A DNA stretch of 64,000 nt from Actinoalloteichus hoggarensis (GCF_002234535.1 NZ_CP022521.1:5371001-5435000), one strand, 5' to 3'; positions 1 to 9,275 are shown, counted from the stretch's first letter. A program made the numbers and translations. The notes: generated by a model from the sequence alone, not told the origin.

Positions 1-819
1 CTGCACCTGATCCAGCACGGCCTGCTGCTCGGCGCGTCGGATGCGCAGCCAGTCGGCCGCGACGCCGCGATCCTCCCCCGGATCGGGCACCAGCCGGTTG
101 ACCAGCAGGGCGTCCACCGCGATGCCCTGGAGGGTCAGGGCGGTGATCGTGCGGCGGGTCTCGGCTGCGACGACGCGCTCCGGCGTCAGCACCAGCCGGA
201 CCCCGGTCACCTCGCGATCGACCAGCAGCGTCCGCAGCCCTTCGAGCCTGCCCGCGAGGTCGCCGAGCCCGCTCGCGACCGCGTCCCACTTGTCGAGGCT
301 CCCGCCCGCGAGGGTGCCGAGCAGACCGCGCACCGCGCGACGATGGGCGGGGAAGAGCCGTTCGAGATAGCCGGCCAACGCCTCCGGCAGGGCCAGCAGC
401 CGCAGGGTCTCCGCGGTCGGCCCGCAGTCGACGATCACCGTCGCCCAGGGGCCCGCTCGCGCGATCCTGGCGACCTCGGTGAGGGCGAGCAGCTCCTCGA
501 TGCCGGGGAGCACCGTCAGCTCCTCGGCGTCCAGTTCGTCGAGGCCTGCGCCCGCCAGCAGGGTCCGCAGATGCTCACGCAGCGTCCGCCACGCCTGGTC
601 GACGAGGCCTCTGGTCTCGATGTGCCCGGCGAACAGGCCGGGCTCGGCCTCCACCGGCTCGTCGCCGAGGGCGAGGCCCAGGGCGTCGCCCAGCGAATGC
701 GCCGGGTCGGTCGAGACGATCAGGGTCTTCACGCCGTCCCGGGCCAGCCGGGCGGCGGTCGCGGCGGCGAGGGTGGTCTTGCCGACCCCGCCCTTGCCGG
801 TGAACAGCAGCAGCCGCAC
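1..819 (-). CDS. ArsA/GET3-like ATPase, C-terminal part outside window
   Basis: This is a deviant-Walker P-loop ATPase of the ArsA/Get3 family, truncated by the window start so that 273 codons are visible. The GTG start at 819 lies 8 bp after the stop of the upstream SRPBCC gene, and the protein reads GKGGVGKTT at residues 8-16 followed by STDPAHSLGDALG at 36-48, the nucleotide-binding signature and switch region of the family. A later DCGPTAETLRLL stands where classical ArsA has DTAPTGHTLRLL, as in actinobacterial paralogues. Position after a TB16.3-like SRPBCC gene matches Rv2184c in M. tuberculosis. No arsenic genes are nearby, so arsenite export is unlikely. The true role (chaperoning or targeting of an unknown client) is not known. 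Confidence 0.88.
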   Translation of the reverse strand, partial: MRLLLFTGKGGVGKTTLAAATAARLARDGVKTLIVSTDPAHSLGDALGLALGDEPVEAEPGLFAGHIETRGLVDQAWRTLREHLRTLLAGAGLDELDAEELTVLPGIEELLALTEVARIARAGPWATVIVDCGPTAETLRLLALPEALAGYLERLFPAHRRAVRGLLGTLAGGSLDKWDAVASGLGDLAGRLEGLRTLLVDREVTGVRLVLTPERVVAAETRRTITALTLQGIAVDALLVNRLVPDPGEDRGVAADWLRIRRAEQQAVLDQVQ

Positions 820-827
820 GGTCTCGT

Positions 828-1292
828 CTATTCCGGTCGCGCCGGGTCGGAGTCGCCCTCGACCCGACGCTTCAGCTCCTTGAGGGCCGTGTCCATCACG
901 ACCTTCTCCGCCTTGCGCTTGAAGAGTCCGATCATCGGGATGGTGAGGTCGACCGACAGCGTGTAGGTCACCGTCGTCGGCCCCTCCGGCCCCTTCGGAT
1001 CGAGCCGGTAGCTGCCGCGCTGCGCCTTCTGCATCTGGCCCTCCACGAGGGTCCAGCTCACCGAGAGCCCGTCGGACGCCCATTCGTAGGCCAGCGCGTA
1101 CTTGTCCTTGAGAACGCCCGCGTCGAGGGAGAACCGCACCTGCCGGGCCCGACCGTCGTCGTCCTCGGCGAGGACCTCCGTGCTCTTGAGGTTGCCCGCC
1201 CACTCGGGGTAGGCCGCGAAATCCGCGATGACCCCCATGATGCGGGTGGCGGGTGCATCGATCACGAGGGACTGGGTGGACTCATCGGCCAT
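828..1292 (-). CDS. SRPBCC (START-like) family protein, TB16.3-like
   Basis: A 154-residue protein of the polyketide cyclase/dehydrase (SRPBCC) fold. It opens with the typical first strand and helix (SLVIDAPATRIMGVIADF, then YPEWAGNLKS) and ends with the long C-terminal helix (ALKELKRRVEG). Such proteins form a deep hydrophobic cavity that binds lipids or other apolar ligands; the ligand here cannot be read from sequence. It sits directly upstream of the ArsA-like ATPase in the same direction and is almost certainly co-transcribed with it, as the homologous pair Rv2185c-Rv2184c is. ATG start at 1292. Confidence 0.85.
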   Translation of the reverse strand: MADESTQSLVIDAPATRIMGVIADFAAYPEWAGNLKSTEVLAEDDDGRARQVRFSLDAGVLKDKYALAYEWASDGLSVSWTLVEGQMQKAQRGSYRLDPKGPEGPTTVTYTLSVDLTIPMIGLFKRKAEKVVMDTALKELKRRVEGDSDPARPE

Positions 1293-1346
1293 GCCAGGCA
1301 GGCTACCGTGTCGGAACCCGCCGTCGGTGAGCGTGCTCGTGGCGTC

Positions 1347-2132
1347 TCACCACTGGAGCACGTACGGGACCCCGGTCTGCTGGAAGTGTCCTACGTTGAC
1401 GCATTCCGTGCCGTCGACGCGCATCCGCCGGGCGAGCGGCTGGTGCACATGCCCGAACACCGACCAGCGCGGCCGGTGCTCCCGCAGCGCCCGCAGGATG
1501 CCGTCCGAGCCGAGTTCACCACGTCGGGCCACCACGTCGTAGCAGAGTTCCGGCACCGACGGCGGGATGTGGGTGCAGAGGATGTCGACCGGGCCCAGCC
1601 CCTCGATCGCGGCGTCGAACTCCGCCGTCGATCGCAGGTACGGCCGCCACGGCGAGCCGGGCCGGGGTCGGACGCCGGGTGGGTAGAGCGCACCGCCGAC
1701 GAAGCCGACGCGCATCCCGTCGAGCTCCACGGCCTGACCGTCGAGCACCGTCACGTTCGGCCCGGCGAACTCCGACCACAGTTCGGGGTTGTCGACGTTC
1801 CCGGGCGTCGCGAACGTCGGGACGGTCATGGCGGCGAAGAGCCGCGCGTACTGCTCGCGGACGGCGGCGTCGACCTTGGCCTCGGCGTCGTCGAGCCCCG
1901 CCCACAACGAGCGGATGTAGGCGCCCGCCTCGCCGCTCGGCGAGCGGCGCAGCTCACCGAAGCGCGCCACCTGCTCGGCGCCGAAGAGGGCGCCGAAGAT
2001 GCCGTTACCCGGCTCCAGGTAGTCGACGAAGTCGAGCAGGTCGCCGAGGACGACGAGCGCGTCGGCGCCCTCGCCCGCCTTGGCCAGACCCTCGACGTTG
2101 CCGTGCACGTCGGACACCACATGAACCCGCAC
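1347..2132 (-). CDS. calcineurin-like metallophosphoesterase
   Basis: A 261-residue dinuclear metallophosphoesterase. All signature blocks are present in order: DVHGN (residues 8-12), LGDLLD (29-34), PGNVDN, THIPPS and GHVHQP near the C terminus, which supply the Asp/His/Asn ligands of the two metal ions. No signal peptide or membrane segment is seen, so it should be cytoplasmic. The substrate (phosphodiester, nucleotide or phosphoprotein) is not predictable. Start is GTG at 2132; no in-frame alternative lies closer to a ribosome binding site. It is read in the same direction as the two downstream genes but with a 54-bp gap. Confidence 0.88.
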   Translation of the reverse strand: MRVHVVSDVHGNVEGLAKAGEGADALVVLGDLLDFVDYLEPGNGIFGALFGAEQVARFGELRRSPSGEAGAYIRSLWAGLDDAEAKVDAAVREQYARLFAAMTVPTFATPGNVDNPELWSEFAGPNVTVLDGQAVELDGMRVGFVGGALYPPGVRPRPGSPWRPYLRSTAEFDAAIEGLGPVDILCTHIPPSVPELCYDVVARRGELGSDGILRALREHRPRWSVFGHVHQPLARRMRVDGTECVNVGHFQQTGVPYVLQW

Positions 2133-2303
2133 TCGGCCGAACCTACCGGTCGCCGCGCCTCGTGGGGAGTCCGGCGGCCGGTGCGGGGCCGCGGACGGAG
2201 CGGGACACGGCGCCGGACGGGCGCGGCCGGGAGCACGCGCGAACGCCCAGCGGCTGCCCCCGTCGTGCGACGGTCGCCGCCCCGACCGGCGCGATCCGCC
2301 CCG

Positions 2304-2741
2304 TCAATCCGGCACGGGCGGGCCGCCCGGCACCCGGCCCGTCTCCAGCCGGTCCTTGAGCTCCAGCGCGGCCCGACGTCCCGCCACCCGCCACCGGCGA
2401 GCGAGCCTGCCCAGCGCCGCGCCGCCGACCGGGTGCCAGCTTCCGTCGGGGGCGAGCGGGTCGGCGCGGAGGTAGTAGTGCAGGACGGTCCCGTCGAGCA
2501 CCGGCTCCAGCCAGATCTCCATGGTGCCGTGCAACGGTCCGGCGACCGTCCAGCAGCGACCCTTGACTCCTCGGTCGGCGTACACCCGAAGATCCAGCTC
2601 CGGCCAGTAGCGCGCGGCGAACGCGGGGGCGGCCACCTCGGCCGCGACGACGCGCGGCGGCACCGCGAGGAAGGTGTCGTCGGCGAGATCCAACACGTGC
2701 ATGACCGTCGAGCCTGCCAAAGAAGGGCCGCCAGCCGACAC
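2304..2741 (-). CDS. SRPBCC-family protein (polyketide cyclase-like)
   Basis: A 145-residue basic protein with SRPBCC features: an early VPPRVVAAEVAAPAFAARYW segment, central antiparallel strands (VAGPLHGTMEIWLEPV, GTVLHYYLRADP) and a C-terminal arginine-rich helix. It fills the position of Rv2186c beside fadD15 in mycobacteria. The GTG at 2741 gives the length stated, but the ATG at 2702 (protein beginning MHVLDLADD) is equally plausible because the first 13 residues look non-conserved and the shorter form leaves more room for the divergent fadD promoter. The function is unknown; a lipid-binding partner of the divergent acyl-CoA ligase is only a guess from position. Confidence 0.75.
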   Translation of the reverse strand: MSAGGPSLAGSTVMHVLDLADDTFLAVPPRVVAAEVAAPAFAARYWPELDLRVYADRGVKGRCWTVAGPLHGTMEIWLEPVLDGTVLHYYLRADPLAPDGSWHPVGGAALGRLARRWRVAGRRAALELKDRLETGRVPGGPPVPD

Positions 2742-2797
2742 CGGCCCTGTTCCCCCGGCGGGTGGTTGGTTAGGTTGCTGCCCGTGACAGTCTCACC

Positions 2798-2803
2798 AGG
2801 AGG
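2798..2803 (+). promoter_or_regulatory. strong ribosome binding site deciding fadD start
   Basis: AGGAGG lies 5 nt before the GTG at 2809, fixing that codon as the start of the acyl-CoA ligase. Confidence 0.8.
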
Positions 2804-2808
2804 TACCG

Positions 2809-4620
2809 GTGCGTGAGTTCAGTGTCCCCGCCTCCGCGACCGTCTCCCCCGAGGAGAACCTCACCGACATGGTGTGGGCCAACGCGGATCGCTTCGCGAA
2901 CACGGTCAGCTTCCGTCGTCGGGTGGAGGGCAGCTGGATCGATGTGACGGCGGCCGACTTCGCCGCCCAGGTCATGGCGGTGGCGAAGGGTCTGATCGCC
3001 GCCGGTTTACAGCCGGGTGAGCGGATCGCGTTGATGTCGCGCACCCGCTACGAGTGGAGCCTGCTGGACTTCGCGATCTGGGCGGCAGGCCTGGTCAGTG
3101 TTCCGATCTACGAGACGTCCTCCCCCGACCAGGTCGAATGGGTGCTCGCCGATTCACAGGCCAAGGCGGTGATCGTGGAGGACGCCGATCATCGGAGCCG
3201 GGTCGGCGCCGTGGTCGACCTGCTGCCCGAGGTACGCCACGTCTGGCAGATCGAGGGGCCGGACGCGCGGACCGGCGCGGCGGGGGCGGTGGACGAGCTG
3301 ACCGCGCTGGGCGGCGCGATCCCCAACACGCGGGTACGCGCCCGCAGCCGCGCCGTGCACGCCGACGACCTCGCGACGCTGATCTACACCTCCGGCACCA
3401 CCGGCCGCGCCAAGGGCTGCGAGCTGACCCACCGGAACATCCTCGCCGAGGTCCGCGCCGACATCCACGCCTACCCGAGGCTGTTGGAGCCGGGCAACTC
3501 GGTGCTGATGTTCCTGCCGATGGCCCACGTCCTGGCCAGGGCCATCGCGATCTGCGCCGTGTACGCCAGGACCACGCTCGGCCACACCAGCCAGATCGCC
3601 GGCCTGGTCAGCGACCTGGGCACCTTCCGGCCGACGTTCGTGCTCACCGTGCCCCGTGTCTTCGAGAAGGTCCACGCGAAGGCCAGGGCCCAGGCGCAGG
3701 ACAGCGGTCGGGGTCGGGTGTTCGACGCGGCGGAGGAGACCGCCATCGCCTACAGCAGGGCCCACGAGGGTGGCGGTCCTTCGCTGGGGCTGCGCCTGCG
3801 CCACGCGCTGTTCGACCGGCTGGTGTACCGGCGGCTGCGGGCGGCGCTCGGCGGGCGCTGCGTGGCCGCCGTCTCCGGCGGAGCGCCCCTGAGCGAGCGG
3901 CTGACGCACTTCTTCCGGGGGGTCGGCATTCCCGTCCTCGAGGGCTACGGGCTGACCGAGACGACCGCCGCCGCGTGCGTGAACACCCTGGACGCCGCGC
4001 GGATCGGCACGGTGGGCAGGCCGGTGGCGGGCACGTCGGTGCGCATCGCCGACGACGGCGAGGTGCTGATCAAGGGCGAGATCGTCACCCGCGGGTACTG
4101 GAACGACGAGGAGGCCACCCGGCAGGCCATGTCCGACGGCTGGTTCCACACCGGCGACCTCGGCGAGCTCGACTCGGCGGGCTTCCTGAAGATCACCGGC
4201 CGCAAGAAGGAGATCATCGTGACGGCGGGCGGCAAGAACGTCGCGCCCGCCGCGTTGGAGGACCGGGTCCGCGCCCATCCGCTGGTCAGCCAGTGCATGC
4301 TGGTCGGCGACCGGCGGCCGTTCATCGGCGCGCTCATCACGCTGGACGTCGACGCGCTGGCGGGCTGGCGGGCCCGGCGAGGTCTCGGCGCGGCGAAGGC
4401 GGGCGAGGCAGGCAAGGATCCCGAGCTGCTCCGCGAGCTGCAGCGGGCCGTGGACACGGCCAACGAGTCGGTGTCCACGACGGAGTCGATCAAGCGGTTC
4501 CGGGTGTTGGACGAGGACTTCAGCGAGGAGAACGGCGACCTGACGCCCAGCATGAAGCTGCGGAGGAGCGTCATCGCGCGGAGCAGGGCCATGGACATCG
4601 AGTCGATCTACCGCACCTGA
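2809..4620 (+). CDS. fadD15: long-chain fatty acid--CoA ligase (FadD15-like)
   Basis: A 603-residue adenylate-forming enzyme that activates long-chain fatty acids to acyl-AMP and then acyl-CoA. The P-loop motif YTSGTTGRAKGCELTHRN is at about residues 192-209, YGLTETT at about 378-384, and the hinge/adenylation block GWFHTGDLGE with the downstream GRKKEIIV and catalytic-lysine motif GGKNVAP follows at about 443-480. Its length and its position next to a pimB gene on the opposite strand match M. tuberculosis fadD15 (Rv2187, about 600 residues). Translation starts at GTG 2809 behind a perfect Shine-Dalgarno. It is a single-gene transcript convergent with pimB. Chain-length specificity cannot be read from sequence. 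Confidence 0.92.
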   Translation: MREFSVPASATVSPEENLTDMVWANADRFANTVSFRRRVEGSWIDVTAADFAAQVMAVAKGLIAAGLQPGERIALMSRTRYEWSLLDFAIWAAGLVSVPIYETSSPDQVEWVLADSQAKAVIVEDADHRSRVGAVVDLLPEVRHVWQIEGPDARTGAAGAVDELTALGGAIPNTRVRARSRAVHADDLATLIYTSGTTGRAKGCELTHRNILAEVRADIHAYPRLLEPGNSVLMFLPMAHVLARAIAICAVYARTTLGHTSQIAGLVSDLGTFRPTFVLTVPRVFEKVHAKARAQAQDSGRGRVFDAAEETAIAYSRAHEGGGPSLGLRLRHALFDRLVYRRLRAALGGRCVAAVSGGAPLSERLTHFFRGVGIPVLEGYGLTETTAAACVNTLDAARIGTVGRPVAGTSVRIADDGEVLIKGEIVTRGYWNDEEATRQAMSDGWFHTGDLGELDSAGFLKITGRKKEIIVTAGGKNVAPAALEDRVRAHPLVSQCMLVGDRRPFIGALITLDVDALAGWRARRGLGAAKAGEAGKDPELLRELQRAVDTANESVSTTESIKRFRVLDEDFSEENGDLTPSMKLRRSVIARSRAMDIESIYRT

Positions 4621-4775
4621 TCGACCGGCGGTGGGAACCCCGGCTGGGAAGCCCACCAGCGCGGGCGTCGGCGGGGCGAGAGAGGCCGAGACGGCACCGT
4701 CCGGCGCGGCGACCGCCGACCCCGGCCCACGGCCTCCGCGGCTCTCGGCCGGCCCGTCCCGCGCCCGGCCGCCGC

Positions 4776-5912
4776 TCAGCCGTCGAGCAGCCGGGCCAGC
4801 CTGCCCGCGAGGTCGCTCCAGCGCCAGTGCCGGGAGACCCAGTCGCGGCCCGCTCGGCCGATCGCCGCGGCCCGCTCCGGGTCGGCGAGCAGCGCGCCGA
4901 CCCGCTCGGCGACGGCGGCGACGTCGGTCCCGTCGACGACGAATCCGGTGACGCCGTCCGACACGGTCTCCGGGGCGCCGCCCGACCGGCCTGCCACCAC
5001 GGGCAGCCCGGTGGCCGAGGCCTCCAGGAAGACGATGCCGAGTCCCTCGACGTCGAGCCCGCGGCCCCGGGTCCGGCAGGGCATCGCGAAGACGTCGCCC
5101 GCGGCGTAGTGCGCGGGCAGCTCCTCCCATGGCACCGACCCGGTCAGGACGACGTGTCCGGCGACCCCTCGGTCCAGGGCCAGGCGGCGCAGCCGATCGC
5201 CGTACGGCCCGCCGCCCACGATCAGCAGCGCCGCGTCGGGCACCTGCCTGCGGATCCGCGGCAGCGCCCGGATCAGCATGTCCTGGCCCTTGCGGGGCAC
5301 CAGCCGGGACACGCAGACCACCACCGGGCGATCGCCGAGGCCGTGGCGACGCCGGATCTCGTCGCGGGCGGCCGGGTCGGGCCGGAAGGTCTGGGTGTCC
5401 ACCCCGGAGGGCAGGTGCTCCAAGGCCGCGGCCGGTCCGAAGGCGGCGGAGAACCTCCCCCTGGTGTAGCGGCTGACGAAGGTCACGACGTCCGAGGACG
5501 TGCCGATCCGCCGCAGCGCCGACCGGGCGCCGGGCAGCATCGACCAGCCGACCTCGTGGCCGTGCGTGCTGGCCACCACGCGCCGCGCCCCGGCCTCGCG
5601 CAGCCACGGGCCCAGCAGCGCCAGCGGAGCCGCCGCGCCGAACCACACCGTGTCGCACCGTCTGGCGCGCAGGATGTCACGGGCGCGGGCGAGCACGTCG
5701 CCGGTCGGCAGCATCAGGCTCGTCGGATGCCGCACGACCTCGAATGGCTGCGCGGCGTCGAAGTCGACGTGGGAACCGGCCCGTCCCTCCCAGGAGGGCG
5801 CGTAGACGGTCAGCTCCTGCGCGGGCAGCCGGGTCGCGAAGGCGTGCAGGTAGGCCTGGATGCCACCCGGACGCGGCGGGAAGTCGTTGGTCACCAAGAG
5901 GGTCCGACGCAC
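4776..5912 (-). CDS. pimB: GDP-mannose-dependent phosphatidylinositol mannosyltransferase
   Basis: A 378-residue GT4-family (GT-B fold) glycosyltransferase. It begins VRRTLLVTNDFPPRPGGIQ, the N-terminal UDP/GDP-sugar transferase signature with its GGIQ loop, has the phosphate-binding SRLVPRKGQD in the second Rossmann domain, and ends with the E-x7-E region VEGLGIVFLEASATGLPV. These segments match what I recall of mycobacterial PimB' (Rv2188c, 385 residues), which adds the second mannose to PIM1 on the cytoplasmic membrane during PIM/LM/LAM assembly. A longer frame extends upstream to 6269 but is arginine-rich noise; the GTG at 5912 puts the conserved LLVTNDFPP right at the N terminus. It is convergent with fadD15. 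Confidence 0.88.
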   Translation of the reverse strand: MRRTLLVTNDFPPRPGGIQAYLHAFATRLPAQELTVYAPSWEGRAGSHVDFDAAQPFEVVRHPTSLMLPTGDVLARARDILRARRCDTVWFGAAAPLALLGPWLREAGARRVVASTHGHEVGWSMLPGARSALRRIGTSSDVVTFVSRYTRGRFSAAFGPAAALEHLPSGVDTQTFRPDPAARDEIRRRHGLGDRPVVVCVSRLVPRKGQDMLIRALPRIRRQVPDAALLIVGGGPYGDRLRRLALDRGVAGHVVLTGSVPWEELPAHYAAGDVFAMPCRTRGRGLDVEGLGIVFLEASATGLPVVAGRSGGAPETVSDGVTGFVVDGTDVAAVAERVGALLADPERAAAIGRAGRDWVSRHWRWSDLAGRLARLLDG

Positions 5913-6210
5913 CGCACCGAGACTAATGCGCCGCCGCCGGATGTCCCGGACGGGGCGGCGGATCGGACGACGTGGCGGCGCCGACGAGTGGCGGGCCCGA
6001 GGGGTGCCGGACCCGACGGAATGCCCCATCCGACAGAATGCCGGACACGACGACGTGACGGACTCGACGACGTACGGCCGTGGACGGCCGCAGACGGCAC
6101 CCGACGTACTCCGGCGCCCGTGAGACCGGCCGAAGTCGTCCCGACCGGGCAGGCCGGCATCGACGCGAGCAGACGGACGCAGGCACGGGCAGGCGGAGAC
6201 GGGCACGCCG

Positions 6211-7680
6211 TCAGCCGAAGTCGTCCGCCACCGCGCGGCGCCACTGGGCGAGCAGCGCGGCCCGGCCAAGACCGAACTCCGACCGCAGCACCCGGTCGAC
6301 CTCGTCGTCCGTCGCCTCGCCTCGGATCGCCAGCCGCCGGTACATGTCCACCACGGCGGCCTCGCCGTAGCGCGTGGCCAGGAAGTCGATCAGCGACCAC
6401 GAGGTCTGATAGGCGAGGTCGAGCCGCCTGCCGCCCTCGTGGAACTCGCCGTCGGCGGGCAGCGGCGGCACCGAGGCCGAGCCGGACCCGCCACCGGGCT
6501 CCGCGGCAGGCCGCCGCAGATCGACGTCGGGAGCCCCCGACATCAGCTCGTGCAGTTCGGGCGCGATCTGCCGCGAGGACAGCCCGCTGTCCCGGTAGCC
6601 GACGTAGTCGGCGAAGCCCTCCAGCAGCCACATCGGCGCGCCGGGGGCGGTCCGGCTGCGGGCCGCGACGTGGGTGACCTCGTGCCGCAGCACGACACGC
6701 AGAGCCGTGTCGGAGAGTCGAGCGGCTGCCGTCGGGTTGACCACGACGCGCTGCCCGGTGGCGACGCCCGCGGTCGTGTCGACGGTGTCGGCGACCGCGA
6801 GCGCGGCGATGTCCGTCAGGGAGAAGGCGTGTCCGGCCTGGGCGTGGAACTCCTCGGCGGAGGAGGGCAGCAGCACGACGACCTGTCGAGACCAGTCGGT
6901 GCCCCAGACCTCGCCGACCGAGCGGACGGCGTCGTCCAGTTCGTCGGCCACCCGGCGGGTCAGCGCCGCGTTCTCCGGATGCCCGAGCACCAGACCGGAG
7001 CGGACGCGCAGCACCACGCTCGGGCCGAAGGACCAGGGCCCCCGCCAGGTGCGGCGGCCCTGCGGCTCCAGAACGGTGTCGGAGTTGACGTACCACTGTG
7101 TACCGCGTCGGACGAAGAGGAAGGCCATCGGCTTGCCGATGTCCGCCTCGTCGACCCCGGACAGGGCGTATCGCAGCTCCACCTCGGGTGCCGCGACCGC
7201 GTCGGCCCCGGCGGGGCGGACGTCGGCAGGCGGCATCGACGCCGAGGATCGGACGAGCCGATAGCTCCACTCGTCCAGCGGCACGTCGGCCAGGTTGCGG
7301 AACAGGTTCCGTTCGGAGCGGCGGAACTCCGGATTCGCGGCCGGGTCCACGGTGGACAGGAAGGCCTGTTCGTCTCGGTCGAGCACCGCCCTGGCCCGTC
7401 GATCCAGCAGCCGGGCGACGGCCTCGTCCTCGGCCGTCAGCCGTGTGGCGTCCTCGTCCGCGCCCGACGGGCCGCCTTCCAGCGAACGGGAGCGGAAGGG
7501 CAGCGGCGGGGGCTCGATCGCGGCCGTCGTCGAGTCGATCCCGTCGGCCTGGTTGCGGCCGTCGAGTCGGTGGTCATCGAGCCGATCGGCCCTCGGGAGC
7601 GTGATCAGGGCGAGCGCCGTCACCAGCACAGCGGTGATCGCGGCTGCCGCCCAGCTGCGGGACCGCGACATCCCCGACAC
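6211..7680 (-). CDS. membrane-anchored MA-like gluzincin metallopeptidase
   Basis: A protein of about 489 residues with one N-terminal membrane anchor or signal peptide (SWAAAAITAVLVTALALITL) followed by an extracytoplasmic region. The C-terminal half carries HEVTH at residues 333-337 and E354 in WLLEGFADYVG, the zinc ligands and catalytic glutamate of peptidase-MA-type gluzincins. Between anchor and catalytic domain lies a region of about 200 residues resembling an NTF2-like stress domain (DRDEQAFLSTVDP, WYVNSDTVL). I chose GTG 7680; ATG 7671 is an alternative and both retain the anchor. Upstream frame extension to 7896 is basic noise. The substrate is unknown. In the mycobacterial locus a different hypothetical gene sits here, so this appears lineage-specific. 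Confidence 0.82.
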   Translation of the reverse strand: MSGMSRSRSWAAAAITAVLVTALALITLPRADRLDDHRLDGRNQADGIDSTTAAIEPPPLPFRSRSLEGGPSGADEDATRLTAEDEAVARLLDRRARAVLDRDEQAFLSTVDPAANPEFRRSERNLFRNLADVPLDEWSYRLVRSSASMPPADVRPAGADAVAAPEVELRYALSGVDEADIGKPMAFLFVRRGTQWYVNSDTVLEPQGRRTWRGPWSFGPSVVLRVRSGLVLGHPENAALTRRVADELDDAVRSVGEVWGTDWSRQVVVLLPSSAEEFHAQAGHAFSLTDIAALAVADTVDTTAGVATGQRVVVNPTAAARLSDTALRVVLRHEVTHVAARSRTAPGAPMWLLEGFADYVGYRDSGLSSRQIAPELHELMSGAPDVDLRRPAAEPGGGSGSASVPPLPADGEFHEGGRRLDLAYQTSWSLIDFLATRYGEAAVVDMYRRLAIRGEATDDEVDRVLRSEFGLGRAALLAQWRRAVADDFG

Positions 7681-7951
7681 GAGACAGGATCTTAGGGCCT
7701 GTCGCGGGCGGGCGCGCCCTTCCGCGTCCGATGAATCACTCGATGCCGCAGGCGGGCGGTGCTCTCCGCCCTGCGGGCGCGCGGGTCGACGCGGCGGGCG
7801 GCTCGTCGGCGCGGCGACGCTCGATGGAGGCGGCACCCGCGCTCTGCCCGGCACGCCACCCGTCGGGAGCGGCCTCGGCGGTCCGGTGTCCGCCACGCCG
7901 GTGCCGGGCTCAGCGGGGCGGGACTCGGCGGTCCGAGGCGGCCGAGACGCC

Positions 7952-7994
7952 GAGCGGCCCGGCTCACCGGAGTTCTCGGTGAGCCGGGCCGCTC
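7952..7994 (-). terminator. hairpin terminator of the NlpC/P60 gene
   Basis: Perfect 17-bp stem (7952-7968 with 7978-7994) and 9-nt loop, 33 bp past the stop of the minus-strand NlpC/P60 gene. There is no T-run, which is usual for high-GC actinobacteria. The rest of the 7681-8027 gap shows nothing else. Confidence 0.75.
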
Positions 7995-8027
7995 GAGGGT
8001 GTCACGGGGTGCCTGATGGTTCCAGGC

Positions 8028-9089
8028 TCAGGCCACGCGCCGCATCGCGACGATCGGGCTGTTGGAGCCCCGGTCGATCGGAACGACCTTCACGTTCTGC
8101 CCGGTGGTCGGGGCGTGCACGACGTTGCCGTTGCCGACGTACATGCCGATGTGGTGCACCGACGGGTTTCCGTAGGCGATCAGGTCGCCGGGCGCCAGCT
8201 GGGCACGGGAGACCGCGGTTCCCGTGGACGCCTGGGCGGCGCTGTTCCGGGGCAGCGACACGCCGACCTGGTTGTAGGCCCACTGCATGAGCCCGGAGCA
8301 GTCGAAGGTGCCGGGGCCGGTGGCGCCGTACACGTAGGGCATGCCCACCCGCGTGAGCGCGGCCTGCACCGCGGCGGAGCCGGTGCCGGTGCCGGGCGGC
8401 ACCTGGTAGTCGGTCTCGCCCGCGCCCCCGCCGGAGCCCTGGTCGTACTCGGCCTGCTCCTCCGCGGTGAGGTCGTCGATGTGCGCCTGGACCTTGGCGA
8501 TCTGCTCGTCCATCTCGGTCCTGCGCTCGTCGATCTCGGCGCGCAGTTCCTCGGCCTCGACCGCCGCCTCGGCGGCCGCCTTCTCCGCCTCGGCCGCGGA
8601 GGCCTCGGCCTCCTCAGCCTGCCGGACCACCGCGGTCAGCCGATCGAGCGACTCGGCGTTCCCGGCGGCCAGCACGTCCAGGGCCGAGAGCTGGTCGAGG
8701 AAGGCCTGCGGGTCCTCGGCGACCAGTAGTGCGGAGAGCTTGTTGAATCGAGCGCCCTGGTACGAGGCGTTGGCGAGCTCGTCCACGTTGCCGCGGAACA
8801 GCTCCTCGTCTCCTCGTGCCTGCTCTGCCGACTCCTGGGACTGCTCGAAGGCGGCGGTGGCCTCTTCGAGCTCCGCCTCTCGGGCGGCCAGGTCGTCGTT
8901 GGCGCGGTGCCATTCCTCGGTCAGCAGCACGGCCTCATGATCGAGTTCCTCGAGCTGAGCCACCGCGTCTGACTTGTTGTCGGGAAGTTCCTGGGCCATC
9001 ACCGGCGCGGGGACGAGGCTGACTGCCATAGCCACCACGGTCGCCGCCAGTGCCCCACGCATCGTTCTTCTCATTCGATGCGACGCCAC
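8028..9089 (-). CDS. secreted NlpC/P60 peptidoglycan endopeptidase
   Basis: A 353-residue cell-wall hydrolase. An N-terminal signal peptide ends near PVMAQE, followed by a long alanine/glutamate-rich coiled coil (about residues 40-225), a GSGGGAGE linker and a C-terminal NlpC/P60 domain. The catalytic cysteine is C264 in FDCSGLMQWA, and the histidine lies in SVHHIGMYVGN. By family it cleaves the D-Glu--mDAP bond of stem peptides; the coiled coil resembles the regulatory arms of RipA/RipC-type enzymes that dock on FtsEX or other partners. It corresponds in position to Rv2190c. GTG 9089 is preceded by AAGGAG at 9101-9106; ATG 9074 would give an equally good signal peptide. A strong hairpin follows the gene. 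Confidence 0.9.
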   Translation of the reverse strand: MASHRMRRTMRGALAATVVAMAVSLVPAPVMAQELPDNKSDAVAQLEELDHEAVLLTEEWHRANDDLAAREAELEEATAAFEQSQESAEQARGDEELFRGNVDELANASYQGARFNKLSALLVAEDPQAFLDQLSALDVLAAGNAESLDRLTAVVRQAEEAEASAAEAEKAAAEAAVEAEELRAEIDERRTEMDEQIAKVQAHIDDLTAEEQAEYDQGSGGGAGETDYQVPPGTGTGSAAVQAALTRVGMPYVYGATGPGTFDCSGLMQWAYNQVGVSLPRNSAAQASTGTAVSRAQLAPGDLIAYGNPSVHHIGMYVGNGNVVHAPTTGQNVKVVPIDRGSNSPIVAMRRVA

Positions 9090-9275
9090 GTCGCGAGCAA
9101 CTCCTTCGTACTTCTCATACCGCCTACCGGGCCGACGATCAGCGGACGAAGTTCGTCGATCTTCGACCGACTTCGCCGGGTGTTCCGTTGATCGACTCCG
9201 GCTCGGCTCCCCGACAGGCCGATTCGGCGGTGACCTGCGGAGTCGCCCCCTGTGGACGACTGCCCGCCGCGAGGT

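Noticed and set aside
1..819. Arsenic-resistance operon
   Set aside because: Only the ATPase-like gene is present; there is no arsB, arsC or arsR nearby, and the neighbour is an SRPBCC protein.
1..966. Plus-strand frames over the first kilobase
   Set aside because: The minus strand reads a continuous ArsA-like ATPase with intact P-loop, so the plus-strand frames are shadows.
3054..6677. Long plus- and minus-strand open frames over fadD15 and pimB (1,207 and 834 codons)
   Set aside because: They are out-of-frame readings of recognised genes, with Arg/Pro-rich composition.
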